This document shows positions 1-13,189 of a stretch of DNA of 64,000 nt, piece after piece. The notes below the pieces were generated by a model. That model did no database searches. It saw nothing but the letters and a program-made list of their open reading frames with translations, and was not told the DNA's origin. The DNA is from Viscum album. Lineage: Eukaryota; Streptophyta; Magnoliopsida; Santalales; Viscaceae. The stretch is from NCBI GenBank assembly GCA_963277665.1, contig OY728132.1, positions 273,546,898-273,610,897 of the forward strand, read 5' to 3'. How positions within the stretch are numbered: the stretch's first letter is position 1; each line of letters starts with the position of its first letter. A program made the translations under genes and the position numbers.

Positions 1-401
1 TTCCACCCTTGGCTTTGTGTACTCAATCAAAGCCCACCATTGATCAGCCTATACATCTAGAAAATAAAAAACTAGAGTCCCCTTCTCCATCTCAGAACAC
101 TGATGAACAGAAAAGTTCATCTTCATGGATTTGACCCGCTATTGGGAAACTAGTGGATCAGAAGTCCCGCTAAAAGTTGCTCGTCGTTGCCTCATAAAAC
201 ATTCGATAGACAGTTGATCTCTCATTTATGAAGGATGTTTTTCCACTTATTATGGTTATTGATAATAACCTGAAAAAATTGGGTAAGAATATCCAGGATG
301 TTTTGAACTCCACCTCCCAAATTATATTGGATGTCATTTGGGTAATCATTGTATTGGCCCTCACACGAGTTCTTGGCCTGGTTTCTCCTGGTTCCCACCA
401 T
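1..401 (-). pseudogene. gag: Decayed gag (N-terminal part) of element Z, Ty3/gypsy
   Basis: Reading the minus strand from an ATG at 401-399, the beginning resembles the start of the intact gag at 41,955 (MVGTRRN against MAGTRRN). Further on, SIECFMRQR and SGTSDPLVSQ match SIESFMRQR and SGSTDPLVAEQ of the intact protein, and near the window edge ADQWWAL matches ADQWWNL. An in-frame TAG at 141-139 stands where the intact copy has a Trp codon, and the middle part drifts out of frame. Gag is the nucleocapsid/capsid precursor that packages retrotransposon RNA. The copy runs off the left edge, so only about the first 115 codons are represented. Clearly a pseudogene, on the same strand as the young element but much older. 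Confidence 0.85.
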
Positions 402-589
402 TCTCTAAAATAGAAAAGGTTAGAACAAAACATAAGTCAACAATTCATGGAAAACAAATTTATTTAAACAAATCGTAACATATGGGATCTCTATGTAAGG
501 ATTATTGTGTGCATATTTGTACTTAGTCTCATGCTAGAGGTTTTCTCTAGGGTTCACTAATCCTAATTCCAAAATTAACCAAAACATTA

Positions 590-600
590 CTCTGATACCA
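590..600 (-). other. Primer binding site of element Z (tRNA-iMet type)
   Basis: The minus strand reads TGGTATCAGAG, complementary to the 3' end of plant initiator-Met tRNA. It lies 2 bp inside the LTR end, the same spacing as in the young element (42,203-42,213). It fixes the polarity of element Z and the inner edge of its 5' LTR. Confidence 0.85.
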
Positions 601-602
601 AC

Positions 603-3295
603 TATATCATCCGAACCCATTATTACATTACTATTACCTCATTATAAAGAAAAAAACTTAATAGTATTACAAATAGTGGATCCAACGGTTTAGTGTCTTG
701 GGAAAACTAGGACCATACATAACAATTATAACATCGAGTATAACTTTTTTGTTCATTTCTTCTTGTCTAGATTCTTTTTTTCACTTGACCTATCCTTAGT
801 AAAAGTATCAACCTGATGATATAAATTAAAATGGGTAATCTAGAATCCCAGTAAGAGGATAGATAAGATCCATATAGCATCGATTGAACATATTCATTAC
901 ATAGGCCAAGTATCATGAACAATAGAGGAAGCATTAATAAGAGACTTGTAATGTGGAAATGAATAAAAATGAAACATCATGTCCTATTTTTTAAGTACCA
1001 CACATTCTTGTGAACAAATCTATTATCTTGTTCACACATCATTTCAGATTTACTCATGAGATTCATCAGTTTACCCAATGCATTAGAGCGTTGTATAATT
1101 CTTGGCGCCCCCATCACATAATAACACTAAAATTTATCATGCATGACACAATGAACATATAAAATATATAAACATAATGAACCCATGAAAATTAATTAGT
1201 TTCATCTCTTAATAACAAATTCATAAACATTTTTTTCCCAAATGAATGAGGGAATAATATACATGTCACAAGAACCGTCAATCGTGAGTTAGAAGTAGTA
1301 GGTGTGTTATTGAAAGAAGAGTTCAGTTGGAAAACATACTAGTGACCAACATGTATAACCAATAAAAATAAAGAAAAAGATGAAAAAAATATCTTTAAGG
1401 AGTAACCATATCAAAAATGAGTGATAGAGGGAGAACCCAAAGAAAGAAAATTGGGTTCATGATTTTTTCCTTACCTTGTATACGAACGCTTCCTTCCCTT
1501 AAATGTCTTGTATAATGACATTATATCCATTTATTAGAAATTAAATAATATTTTATACCTTAATGAGGGTCATTTTTCATTAATTTTGTTATTTTATGGC
1601 CCTTTTGATGAGATATAGAGTTTAAAAACATTGTTCTGTAATGTTCGTTTTTATGGTTTTCTTGAGAGTTTTACATGTATTCATGAATTGAAGTTTGTGT
1701 AGAACATGGGTAAACATTCAGAACATATATTAAATGTTAATAATGATATTATTTAACTTAAAATGATCTTTATATGAATTACATTTTAAACCATGTGGAC
1801 GAATCATTAGATAGGAATTTAATGATGCTCGTTTGGGTTAATTTGGGAGGTTTTTCGACCACAACGAACTTGTTTTGTTTACTCAGCTAGTAATATGTAC
1901 ATAAGTATGTTCTAGAACATATAATAGAACCTAATAAATTTATAATATTCTGGTTCAACCATAAATCGGGTTTCATGTCCTTATCTGTAGGTAGAAATGA
2001 AAAAATAAAATGTGTTGTTCTTGAAGGATATAGATTAAAACCTCACAAAAAAATGTTTTCTTTTATAATCTAAAAGGAATTGGAGAAGGGGGTTGGATGT
2101 TATAATATCCCGTTAGTATCTTAGAATTCCATTATATATATTATAAAAGGGTTACCATAGAATTTGGAAAAATATATGTTGGGATAAAATAATAAAATGA
2201 CTTGAAATTGAAAAGGAATTAAAGGAAAGAGGAAGAGAAATTACCTCTTGAATCATCCTCTTGAGATCCTGCTTAAGGGGCCAATGCTTGGCCTTTTGAT
2301 GACACCATAAGCTATTGGACGTGGGGGAGGGGCTATGAAATATATTTGGGCAAATTTTATACAATTCATGAAGCTTGAGAGGTGTGGTTTGTCAAGGGGA
2401 GTGGGAGGGGTTATTTATACATGAGGAGGGAGGTGTTTTTAGAATAAAATATTATATCAAATAATATATGAAATGTTATACAAGTAATAATATTTTTTTG
2501 GACATATTAAATCATGTATTGAAATAATAGAATTCTGTTTATGCTTTGTTTCATCTTTATAATTCTAATTCATTAATTTATTTAAAGGAAGGTGAAAGAA
2601 AGAGAAAACGACACTTTAAGAAATAACCTTTTGACTTTAGGATTTGGAATGATTTTTTAGGATTGAAAATTGAGTTTATTGTATTTTAAGGAACCATTAA
2701 TTATCTTTAATAAAAGTTTTCCAAACTAATGTTCTATAATTTTTTTCCTCATTATATCATTAATGATATAATTTAGGATACACAGATTATGTAAAAAACT
2801 GCATTTTTACTATTCACCCGAAAATTGAAGTATTTTAGAAAAAGCCTAAAAATTCACCCTAACCATTTTTCAATGTGTTGAATCCAAAGATGAACACAAT
2901 TTTTAAAGAAAATTATAAATATTAATAATTTATATATTTAATTAAAATTTTAATTTACTTGAAAAATACATTTTTTAGAAATAATATTTATCTTATAATG
3001 CTTTCAAAAATTACGTAGGGTTATATAAGATTATCTAAAAACTAGAAGACATATATTTTCGAATTTATGAAAATATTTTAAGAGAGTAAATTTTATTTTA
3101 AATTAAGTAATTAATTATAATTAAATATTTATAACTTACAAAATTGCAAAAACGTTTACTATGGTCAAATTGTCACATTCTAAGATGTCTAAATTAAATT
3201 AATTTATTCATGGGTAAGGTTATTATTATTTGGATGATGTACTATTCATAATGTCAATACTACAAGTCATAAGTGTAGGTTAATATTTTATAGGA
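603..3295 (-). mobile_element. LTR Z: truncated, decayed 5' LTR of a minus-strand element
   Basis: From 603 rightwards the sequence follows the right LTR of the young element (from 42,216) in the same order. The shared blocks are the GTTTAGTGTC-GGAAAACT-like block near 690, the TTGTATAATGA block near 1,510, the TTACCTCTTGAATC leader block near 2,245, the promoter near 2,412, and the TATTCACC...CACCCTAACC block near 2,810. It stops at about 3,290, where plus-strand LTR A begins, so roughly the last 0.9 kb is missing. I could not find the three hairpin modules in the expected interval (1,530-2,240); they are lost or too decayed. Confidence 0.7.
2412..2419 (-). promoter_or_regulatory. TATA box of LTR Z
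   Basis: The minus strand reads TATAAATA, followed by a CCCCTCCCACTCCCC pyrimidine-rich stretch, at the place equivalent to the TATAAAA of the young LTR (44,593-44,587). Upstream on the minus strand is CACCTCCCTCCTCATG. Presumed Pol II core promoter, probably inactive now. Confidence 0.6.
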
Positions 3296-3299
3296 GTAT

Positions 3300-6052
3300 T
3301 TTATGAGAAGGATTCGAACTACACTTACACACACCTCCATCTAATGGAAAAAGAACATACTGTTTTTGTGGATGGCGAACTACTGCCTCACGAAAAGATG
3401 TTTGTTCAAATATCACCTTCCACCTATCATGGTGGCCATTATGATGACACTGTGTTTATATATGATATATATTATGTTTATATTTTTCTTATTCTTCAGT
3501 ATTTTTAATTTATATCATACCTTTATAGTTTTCGTTATGAGTAAACGCAATATTTTTATTTCAGGAAAAGTGCGAACCACCGCCCCTCAGAGTGATATGA
3601 CTCCTTCATACCATACATAGGACATATAAAGGACGGAGTCATTGAAATTATATATGATACAATATTATATTTATTATATAACAATATATCATTAAGTTTT
3701 CATTCAATTAAAATATGAAATATAAATGCAAGTAGCGTTCATGCTTACGTACGGCTTACCGTCTCCATCAACGGTGCATTTCATTTTTTTATCTTCAAAT
3801 GTTTTCTACTGTTATAAATACATATATATTGGATATATATGATATATACGATATATAAATCCTGAATTTCTTCTTGGATATTATGGTCTCTTTACCACAT
3901 TGGACAACTTGTAATTATAAGGAGTTCATTTTTTACTCAAGTACCAAATATCGACAAAATGACCATTATTAACTTAAATGACTAAATTTTTTTATAACAT
4001 GCTAATGTGTGATATGAAAGGAATAGTAAACTAGAAAATGGATCTCAATAAAGTATAAATTAACGTATGTTTATTATTCATGAAGAACAAGGAACAAATG
4101 GGCCAAGTCAAACACGAGGTAAGAAATTTCTTATCTCACTTATAATTTCATGAGATTTCCATTATTTGCCACTTATTTATTTCTTGTGGTGTATTGTATA
4201 ATTTTATTTGATATATTTTATATTTATTATATTTATATTCATGGTATTATGAGATTAATTTGGTGGTTATTAACTTTTGGTCATTTGAATCAATTGATTA
4301 CAATATGGTAAAGGGTTTTATCTCACTTTTTATTCCCATGAGATTCATGCTATATTTGTCACTATTCTTATTGTGTGGTGTACATACTGCACATGATTTT
4401 TACTCTTTGGGAAATATAATTTCATTTATGGGTATTTACATATTCCTTTATTGATCCTTCATTCATGTGGTATATGTTTCGTAAGTTACCAAATCGGTAA
4501 GGGAAAGTTTTAACCCAATTTTCATTCTTTGGGTTAATCTTCTAATTTATAATCATGTCATGATATGATTATCTATAGAATCTATTTTTGTTTATTTTTT
4601 TTATTATTTCCAATCCCCTTTGTGCGGATTTACTTTTGATACACATAATATCTCCATTGAGAAATTATCATGTAATTGATATGAAATTGATAGGAGTCGT
4701 TTTAACTCCTTTTCCATTTATTGAGTTAATAATAAAAGTCATTGGTTTTGTCTTGAAATGAACATGTGTGAATTCCCTCTAATATATTTACATTGAATAA
4801 CCAATAATATTGAGTGTATTTATATTTTTCACACATTATTTTCTAATTTATTTATCTTTAATCTATGGATATCGTCTTTATAAGGGATTTCGTCTAAATT
4901 TTCCTTCCATTGAGACTTCATTGTTGTTATGAACCAATTCACTCTTACATGGTGTATATATTATCATTTGGCATATTATATCATGAATCCATTTATTGTC
5001 ATGATATTATAATTTCTTGATTAAATTTTATTCCTCAATTATTTGTATTTAAGAATCTATCTTTTGTTAGGTAATTTTTACTAAAATATCGTTTAAAATG
5101 CTTTAATGATTTTTTATTATAAATATTTCTCATTAATGTATATTTTAAAAAAAACATTTATAGATTTATTTATATGGAAATTAATGTTTTAAAACGATAA
5201 TTAATTTAAAATTAAAAAAAATGGTATGGGACACTTTGATTCAAAAATCCCTTTTTTAAATGGTTTAAATTGTTTTCAAAATGGGTTGATAAAACATTGA
5301 TTATATGAATATAATGAAATGATATATTGTGATTGCAATGTGTAAGTGATATCTTACCTTTAGGATTGTTTTATGTGTTATGGATATGTTATGTTTCTTG
5401 GGAATTTTTTATGTATACAGGTGGTTCCGTGATAAACCGAGGGAAGGTGTGCCCAATATAACTATCCAATGCATTAGGTAAGGTGAAAGAGGTAAACATT
5501 AATGTTTATCCTATGTTATTGAGGGAATATATTGTGACAGGTATTCCAAATGTAAATCCATATGTATCTATGATTACTTCAATTTAATTATGTTATAAAT
5601 TCCATATGTTACCCTTATGATTTATGATTTTTGTGTGTTATTCATAAATATTTTTATTTCATAAGGTATGATATGATTGAAATGTATTGTTTTATTGATT
5701 TGTATTTATTGATGGGATAATGTTTTCTTTCCTTATTTTATAACCCTTACTGATATTTTTATGCTCATACCATGTTTTTGAAATGGTTTACACATGACTT
5801 AATGATGAATAAGTTCAAGGATGGGATCAAAGAATATTCATACTGTCTAAAACAAGGAACAAGGCATGTTTCTTTTTAAGAGTTTTTATTTTATGAAAAA
5901 TGTATATTGAGTATTATTTTCTACATGTAATATTCAAGTTGTTGTTTAATAGTTATGGACTAATTCTCTAAAAATATAAACCTTAAAATATCCTCACTGT
6001 GAATTCTTGTCCTAAGTCAAAATTATGTAATGTTTAAGGTCGGGTCCTTATA
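3300..6052 (+). mobile_element. LTR A: 5'-truncated 5' LTR of old plus-strand element A/B
   Basis: Matches LTR B (from about 10,350) over its whole length, starting with GGATTCGAACTAC / CACACCTCCATCTAATGG and ending GTTTAAGGTCGGGTCCTTATA just before a primer binding site. About 1.9 kb of U3 and promoter present in B is missing on the left, where LTR Z in the opposite orientation abuts. Similarity to B is moderate by eye with many indels, so this is an old insertion. The conserved GATAAACC...CCAATGCATTAGG block is near 5,430. Contains three hairpin modules (3,363-3,773). Confidence 0.8.
3363..3773 (+). repeat. Three decayed hairpin modules in LTR A
   Basis: Module 1 (3,363-3,396) has outer arms TTTTTGTG / CACGAAAA around GATGGCGAACTACTGCCT. 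Module 2 (3,566-3,594) has GTGCGAACCACCGCCCCTCA. Module 3 (3,736-3,773) has arms CGTTCATG / CATCAACG around TTACGTACGGCTTACCGTCT. Spacing is about 170-200 bp, matching the triplet in the young element's LTR on its sense strand. Module 3 is closest to the young copy. Role unknown. Confidence 0.65.
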
Positions 6053-6054
6053 GT

Positions 6055-6065
6055 TGGTATCAGAG
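6055..6065 (+). other. Primer binding site of element A/B (tRNA-iMet type)
   Basis: TGGTATCAGAG, 2 bp (GT) after the end of LTR A, identical to the young element's PBS. Confirms that A is the 5' LTR and that the element is plus-strand. Confidence 0.9.
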
Positions 6066-6269
6066 GTTGGTTTAGATAACATTATAGGTTAGGTCATTCA
6101 TTAAGTATAAGTGACATTACAATATTGGTTTTTATTTTTGATAGAGTCATAATTATTTTAGATAAAGTGAATGAGTTTAAGATAGCATGAATATGTATAT
6201 ATTAGTATTTACCCTCCTTATAAGATTTTATATGATGATTTTAATGAAAACCTCTTGCTTACCTTTTTG

Positions 6270-6770
6270 GATTTATTAAATTTTCCGATCTAGTAGGCAT
6301 CAAAGTATCATTGGATGTATTGAATAACGTGATGGTTTTCTGGATGAGAAACTTAATGAAATAAGAGCAGCAATTTGAAATATTTTTCTTATTCTCAACC
6401 AACTATCTGGATTCCTGACTAACCACGTGAACCATGGTGATTTTTTAAGGCATCATATATGCGAGATACAAATCCCCATGGAAATTCAGGTTATAATAAT
6501 AAAGTTATGTATATTAAAAATCCTATGTGTCAAGGATGTGGAAAGAAAAACATAAAAATGTTTCAAATGTATGGTAAGATGTGATAGATATTGAAATGAA
6601 GGACATAAAGAAAGAACCTTCCATGAAAAAAGGAAGGATCAAGTTGACACTGGGAAAGGGAAATTTGTTATTTTTGAAGGATCAATTGAATGTTTTAAAT
6701 GTGGTGTGCAAGTTCATTATACAAATAGACTTCCTAAGAATAATTTTTGGGAATGAGATATCCCGGATCG
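6270..6770 (+). pseudogene. gag: Decayed gag remnant (zinc-knuckle part) of element A/B
   Basis: At 6,528 the frame reads CQGCGKKN, matching CTKCGKKH of the intact Gag. At 6,691 it reads CFKCGVQVHYTNRLPKNN, matching CFKCKEMGHYANNFPNPR. Between them the order of the knuckles is kept, but stops and frame changes are present. The first knuckle is only about 470 nt from the PBS, against about 1,050 nt in the young element, so roughly half of gag (the capsid-like part) is deleted or unreadable. The last knuckle ends in Leu where a canonical CX2CX4HX4C motif would have Cys; the young copy has Phe there. No protease or RT follows, so A/B was probably also a gag-only element. Confidence 0.75.
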
Positions 6771-8403
6771 TACAAATATATTTTTACCAATATTTAATGA
6801 CATTCCGATTGAGGTTGAAGAAACTAACATTGACCAAAGAAATGTATGGATTATTTAATAACACATGTTTTGATATTATTGAATATTAGAATATGATTCA
6901 TGATTTTGTATGTAGGAAATAATTATTTTTCAATATTTTGGTAATGAATTGATAATGAATCATGAAGAATTTTGAATTTTAAAGATGTTAATATAAAAGG
7001 AAATCAAGTGTTATGGTAGATTTTATGATGATGAAATGATTAAAGGTATTAAGGATCTTTTGATAAAGGGATTACTTTAAAAGGCTTTTTATAGTATGTG
7101 TAGCCCTGAATATTTATATATGAAAATATTATTCAAGGAATAAATATCTTTTCTAATTTGGATATATTTATCAATAACCATTTGGGTTTATATGATCTTT
7201 GATTTTGAGGCAATTACTGGTTAATACATTTTGCGATGAAGATTAAACGTTATTAGAAAAACATTGTGGTAAAATATGTTATGTTTTTTGAGAAATTTAT
7301 CTCTTTTTTTGGTATGTTATAAAATTATGTAGTTTTTGAAAAAGGAAAACATGCAGACTGTATGACATCCCATCACGTCGTACAAAGATGTGAGAATCGG
7401 ACCCACGACCAAAGTGTATCTGGGATTTATCACCTACCATCGGACTATGTGAAATACCTGGTTATTATGACTAATTATTTTTATCTAGATGATTTTATGA
7501 ATTAATAATACTATTATTTTGGGTTATAAATGGAAATGATTAACCTACCATGAAGAATATGTGATTAGGTTAATTACTTTTCAATAAGAGACTTTAAGAG
7601 TAACTGATGTTTTTTGGAGATAAATGTTAAGATTTATCAAGGAAGATTATGTGATTAAATCCTTCTGTGATTTTGAATTCAATAATAGTTTGGATTAATT
7701 TGAATAATTTTATGGAAAACTATTTTTTGAATGGACTTTGTTGAACTTTGGGTACTATTTGTTGAGTTTTGGAGAGTAAGACAAGTTTTTATTTTTGTAA
7801 AAGATTGTCCTTTTGGGGTATTAATTGATCTCGAACAAACCATTTTGGTTTTGGATAATGTCATAAGACATGAAAAAAATATAGTTCATATTTTGTGGAT
7901 TATGTGATTCTCTTGAAGTTTATTATAGTGTTTTCAATGTGAACAAGTTATATTGAATACTCATCATTTGAATAAAAAAATGAGTTTGTGGTAGGAATTT
8001 AGTAATGGATGAATGTCTACATGACAACTAAGTATGTTTCCTTATGTTTTTAGTTTATCTCATAAATAAATTCCTCAACTTTATGAAGGGTAACATAAAA
8101 GGAAAACGTTGTCTGTAAACTTTTTCTTCTGGGGAATCAAAGACTGTTTAACCCATAACATGTTTGTGATTTTCTGTTGGTTAACTTTCTCATATTCATG
8201 TTTTCTATCACTCTCCATCAGAACCCGATGGTTTTTTTCTCCAACATATCCATGTTTTCATGGAATCCTAGTATCTTTTGCCTTGGGTAAAATTTTAACT
8301 TATCATCATTTATTTTAAAATGATTGTTTTATTGACTCTTTTTCCATTGTGGGACATTCAATTAGGTTTCTAAGCCCAATTTTAAATTTATGAAGATATA
8401 ATT
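6771..8403 (+). other. Non-coding 3' internal region of element A/B
   Basis: No pol motifs are visible. It aligns with the gag-to-PPT region of the young element: CTCTCCATCAGAACCCGATGG near 8,210 matches the minus strand near 39,755, and the tRNA-like module sits at 7,329-7,458. Otherwise AT-rich decayed sequence. Confidence 0.6.
7329..7458 (-). ncRNA. Decayed tRNA-like (Pol III-type) module, antisense in element A/B
   Basis: The minus strand carries an A-box-like segment (ATGGTAGGTGATAAATC), a T-arm/B-box-like segment (GTGGGTCCGATTCTCAC), then about 50 nt and a T-rich end (CCTTTTTC). It aligns with few gaps to 40,196-40,326 of the young element, including the tail and the flanking AAAACTAC, and in both elements it is antisense to gag. 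Either a SINE that inserted in the common ancestor or a retained element part. Whether it is or was transcribed is unknown. Confidence 0.6.
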
Positions 8404-8421
8404 CCCAAAAGGGGGGAATAA
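8404..8421 (+). other. Polypurine tract of element A/B
   Basis: CCCAAAAGGGGGGAATAA directly before the TGTAACA start of LTR B; the expected plus-strand primer for Ty3/gypsy replication. Confidence 0.85.
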
Positions 8422-10050
8422 TGTAACATCTCAGGTAAATAAAGAATATGAGATTTTAAAATTTATTAATAATTTTAAATTAATTATTAATTTAACTTTA
8501 AAGGAGTTTCTATGTTTAATAACATACCTGATACACAACAATGATTTTCTTTGAAAATATTACATTGCTCACTAACAATATAATATTATTTTGTTAAATT
8601 GTAGTTAACGCCTAGAAATTGTATTGGAGAGAATAAACATAACTATCTAAAAAACTATTATACATTTTTGTCAAATATTTTTACATGTACCCAAAAAATA
8701 TTAGTGGAAAAAAATGTGAATGAATCTAATTTTATGCATAAGTACTATAATATTCATTAAAAGTCTTATTTACCACCTTTTAATAGAGAGCCCTAATTAA
8801 ATCTAGTTTTTGTAACTTTTATATTTTCTATTTGAAAAAAATAAAATTCTTCTATAGAATCAAGACATAAAAATTTATATTGGGTAAATTTTTGGTATTT
8901 TTCTGATAAAATTCATTTTTTAATGAATATGGATAAATAATGTAATTTAATACAAATATGATTTTTAATATAAATGATTAATATGGTTAGATTATCTTTT
9001 TTTAATTGGTTTTAATGTTTAATTATATTATTTTTTTATCATTTAATATAATGGTGGTCATTTGAATTAATTTCCCTTTAAAATTGAACATAAACAAGTG
9101 TTAATCTTTTGATAGATATTATTTTTTAAAAACAAGTTATTTATTTTGAAAACGGGAATTAAATTTAAATTAATTATCGAATATTATATGTTTTTAATTT
9201 TTTAAAATAGACATTATTTTTTCATTCATAAAATCAAATATTTATTAGGCTGATTTTTTTATATTTTTCTGAAAAACATCAATTTTTGATAAATAGTGAA
9301 ACCACAAAGTAGTGGTTAAAAAACTGACCATTTCATTTAAATAATATTTTACCACCTCTATAAATTGAATATTGAAAATATGAAATATATTGTTGTTATT
9401 ATGTAGTAAAATGAGGGTCAATAAGATGAAAATAATTTTCCGTTGAATAGTGACTTTTCACTTTTATTTAACACAGTTAAAGGTAAATATAGTAATTTAA
9501 TGTAAAAAGAATATTATAATATTAAAAATTTTCTTATATCTTGTCCTAACATTATTAGATGATTCATAACCGATCATGGGTATCCTTGTGTCTATTTTGG
9601 ATCCCCTTCGAGCCACATGAGAGTGATAATGACACTTTAGATTAATTAATTTAACGTAAAGACAAAAATGACACAAACAAATATCTTTTAGTAAATTAAT
9701 TTTCACATGGGTTTTTATAAGATATATTTCCAACTATAAATATTCATTGGAATGATAAAAATATTTCATAAATCTTGGTATTTGTTTTATATTTTATATA
9801 AATCAAATAAATAATATTATTTATGGCACAACAATGTAGCATTATATACCTCTTTAATAAATGATTTAAATAAATAAAATTATAATTATTAAAATAACAT
9901 CAAAAACCTATCCAATTTTTATTGGATGAATTTATTTTGAATAAGAGTCATCTTATATTATATTTAATGTGTATTGGACATTTTGAAATCAATAATATGT
10001 TTTCAATAAAATTTGTTTTTCAAACGTTCCTAAAGAGCCCCTCCTCCCCC

Positions 10051-10058
10051 TTATAAAA
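10051..10058 (+). promoter_or_regulatory. TATA box of LTR B
   Basis: TTATAAAA preceded by CCCCTCCTCCCCC and followed by GCCCTCACTTC, the same pyrimidine-rich core promoter layout as in LTR E and the young element. Confidence 0.65.
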
Positions 10059-10401
10059 AGCCCTCACTTCTAACCAATTCCTCACACCTCTCGAGCCTTT
10101 TGGAATGTCCAAACTCAACCAAATTAAGGTCCCTATATCACTAACTTCCTCCTATAAGCCTTACCTTATTCAGAAGAATTTTCAAGAATTCCTTTTGGTT
10201 CCAACCAAAGGGAGTTACCCGAATTAAAGAGAACAATTTTTCTTAAATTTTTTACTTTTAATTTAGTTATCCAACCCCTAAACTCCATTAATTCCTTTAT
10301 TTTATAACAACATAATTTTCCTAAATATAATAGTATTTTTTTATAATAAGGATTCGAACTACCCTCACCCACACCTCCATCTAATGGATAAAGAACATAC
10401 T

Positions 10402-10811
10402 GTTTTTGTGGATGGCGAACTACTGCATCACGAAATGATGATTGTTCAAATATATCCTACTGCCTCTCATGGTGGCCATTATGATGAAACTATATTAATA
10501 ATTGATGTATATTTTGTTTATTTTGTCTTTATTCTTTGATATTTTAAATTTATATCATACCATTGTGGTTTCCATTATGAGTAAACGTGATAATTTCAAT
10601 TGAGGAAGTACGGACCACCGCCCCCCAGAGTGATATGACTCATTCATACCATATGTGGGACATATAAAGGATGGAGTTATTGGAATTAAATATGATATTA
10701 TAATTTAATTATTATATAACCATTTATCATTAATTTTCCATTCAATTAAAATATGTAATAGAAATGAAAGTAGTGTTCATGTGTAAGTACGACTTACCAT
10801 CTCCATGAACA
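10402..10811 (+). repeat. Three decayed hairpin modules in LTR B
   Basis: Module 1 at 10,402-10,436 (GTG arm, GATGGCGAACTACTGCAT core, CAC arm). Module 2 at 10,602-10,630 (GTACGGACCACCGCC). Module 3 at 10,774-10,811 is 38 nt, exactly as long as the young copy. Its arms are TGTTCATG / CATGAACA, where the young copy has CGTTCATG / CATGAACG, so the outermost pair differs but still pairs. Confidence 0.65.
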
Positions 10812-13189
10812 ATGCATTTCATTTTTTATCTCCAAATGTTATGTAATATTATAAATACATATATATATATACAAGATATATATGACATATATGATATCTA
10901 AATCATGAATATCATTTTGGATATAATGGACTCTTGACCACATGGACAACTTGTAATTATAAGGTGTTTACTTTTTACTCAAGTTCCAAATTTCAACAAA
11001 ACTACCATTATTAACTAAAATGATTACATATTGTTCATAACATGTTAATGAGTGATATAAAAGGAATAATACATTGGAAAAAGGGTTCTTAAGCAATTAT
11101 AAATTAACATAAGTTTATTATTCAGGAAGAAAAAGGAACAAACGAGTCAATCCATCCACGAGGTAAGGAATTTATTTTCTCACTTTTAATTCAGTCAGAT
11201 TTCCATTGTTCGATAATTATTTATTTTTTGTGGTGTATTCTATAATGTAACATGATATATGTTATCATGATTACATTTATATTGATGTTATTCTACGATT
11301 CATTTGGTGGTTACTACAATTAGTTCATATTACTTAATTGATTAAAATATGGTAAATCATTTTATCTCACTTTTTATTTCCATGAGATTCATGCTATATT
11401 TGTCACTATTTCAATTGTGTTATGTACATACTACACATGATTTGTACTATTTGTGCAATATAATTTCATTTATGGGTATTTACATCATCATTTAATGATC
11501 TTTCTTTCATTTTGTGTATATTTCTAAAGTTACAAAATTGGTAAGAGAACTTTTTAACACAATTTTCATTCCTTGGGTCAATGTTCTAATTCATAAGCAT
11601 GTTATGATATGACTATGTATGGAATCATTGTTTGTTTATTTAAGTTTTAATTTACACTCTTCATTGTGTGGATATACTATTGATAAAAATAATCACTCCA
11701 TTTTTAAATTCTAAAGTCATTGATATAAAAATTATAATACTAATTTTAACTAAATTTCTATTCATCGAGTTTAACATCCAATTAATTGGTTTTGTATTGT
11801 AAAAATCACGTATGAATGTTCTCTAATTGATTTAAACTGAATATCCAATAATATTGAGTGTATTTATATTTTTCACACATTACTATGTAATTTATTTGTC
11901 CTTAGTCTAATGATATCGCTTTTATAAGGGATTTCGTCTCAATTAACATTCCAGTGAGACATCATTGTTGTTATAAAACAATTAACTCTTACATAGTGTA
12001 TATACTATCCGTTGGAATATTATATCATGAATACATTTATTCCTAGGATATTATAAATTTATGATTAAATGTTATAACTTATTTATTTGTATTCAAGCGT
12101 CTCACTTTTTTAGAAAATTTTTAACTAAAATATCGTTTTCAAGGTTTTAATGATTTAATATTCTAAATATTTATCATTAATTTCAATGTTTTAAAAATGT
12201 TTTTAAGGATTTATTTATATGTAAATTAATGTCTTCAAATAATAATTTTTTTAAATGTTTCAATGTTTTATGGGGGACTTTGATTAAAAAACATAATTAT
12301 TAAATATTTTAAATGGTTCTAAAAATGGTTTGATAAAGCATTGATTATGTCAATATATTTAAATGATATATTTTTATTACAATGTGGAAATTTTATCTTT
12401 CTTTAAGGGTTATTATATTTTTTATGGATATGTTATGTTTCTTTGTAATTGTTTACATATATGGGTGGTTTTGTGATAAACCTAGGGCAGTTTAGCCCGC
12501 GATAACTCCCCAATGTGTTGGGTAACGTGACAATGGTAAACATTAATGTTTCTTCTAAGATATTTAACGAATATACTAATATGGGTATTCTAAATGTGAC
12601 TCTCTATGTATTTTTGATAGTTACAATGTATGTATGTTATGAATTCTATAATTTATCTTTATGATTTATGATTTCTATGTGTTATTCATAAATCTTATGA
12701 TTTTGTAAGGTATGTTATTATTGAAAAGTATGGTTTCATTGATTTTGTGTATATTGATGGGATAATGTTTTACTACCATATTTTATAACCATTACTGATC
12801 TTTTTATGCTCATCTATAGTTTTTGAAATGATTTCTAGAGGACATAAAGATGAATAGGGTCAAGGATGAGATTGAGGAAAACACATGCTTTATAAAACCT
12901 GGAACTAGACATGTCTATTTTTAAGACATTTTAATTTATGAAAAAATGGATATTGAGTAGTAGTGTCTACATGTAATATTCAAGTTTTCATGTAATAGTT
13001 ATGAAGTAATTCTCTAAAACTCTTAACCTTAAAATATCCTCAATGTGAATTCTTGACATAATCCATAATTATGTAATGTTTAAGGTTAGGTCCTTATAGT
13101 CGAAGATAAATGAAGAAGATATAAAATTTGGTAGTGGAATGCAGAGTACATCTCTTGTTCCATTTTTCAATTATACTAAGCAGTGGAAC

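Larger units (their letters stand above)
8422..13098 (+). mobile_element. LTR B: 3' LTR of element A/B
   Basis: Starts TGTAACATCTCAGG after a polypurine tract and ends TTAGGTCCTTATA, matching the end of LTR A. About 4.7 kb, comparable with the 4.2-kb LTRs of the young element. Two U3 repeats with the TTTTTCTGA...TGATAAATAGTGAAA theme lie near 8,876-8,940 and 9,247-9,300, 365 bp apart as in the young LTR. A TATA box is at 10,051. Heavy point decay and indels. Confidence 0.85.
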
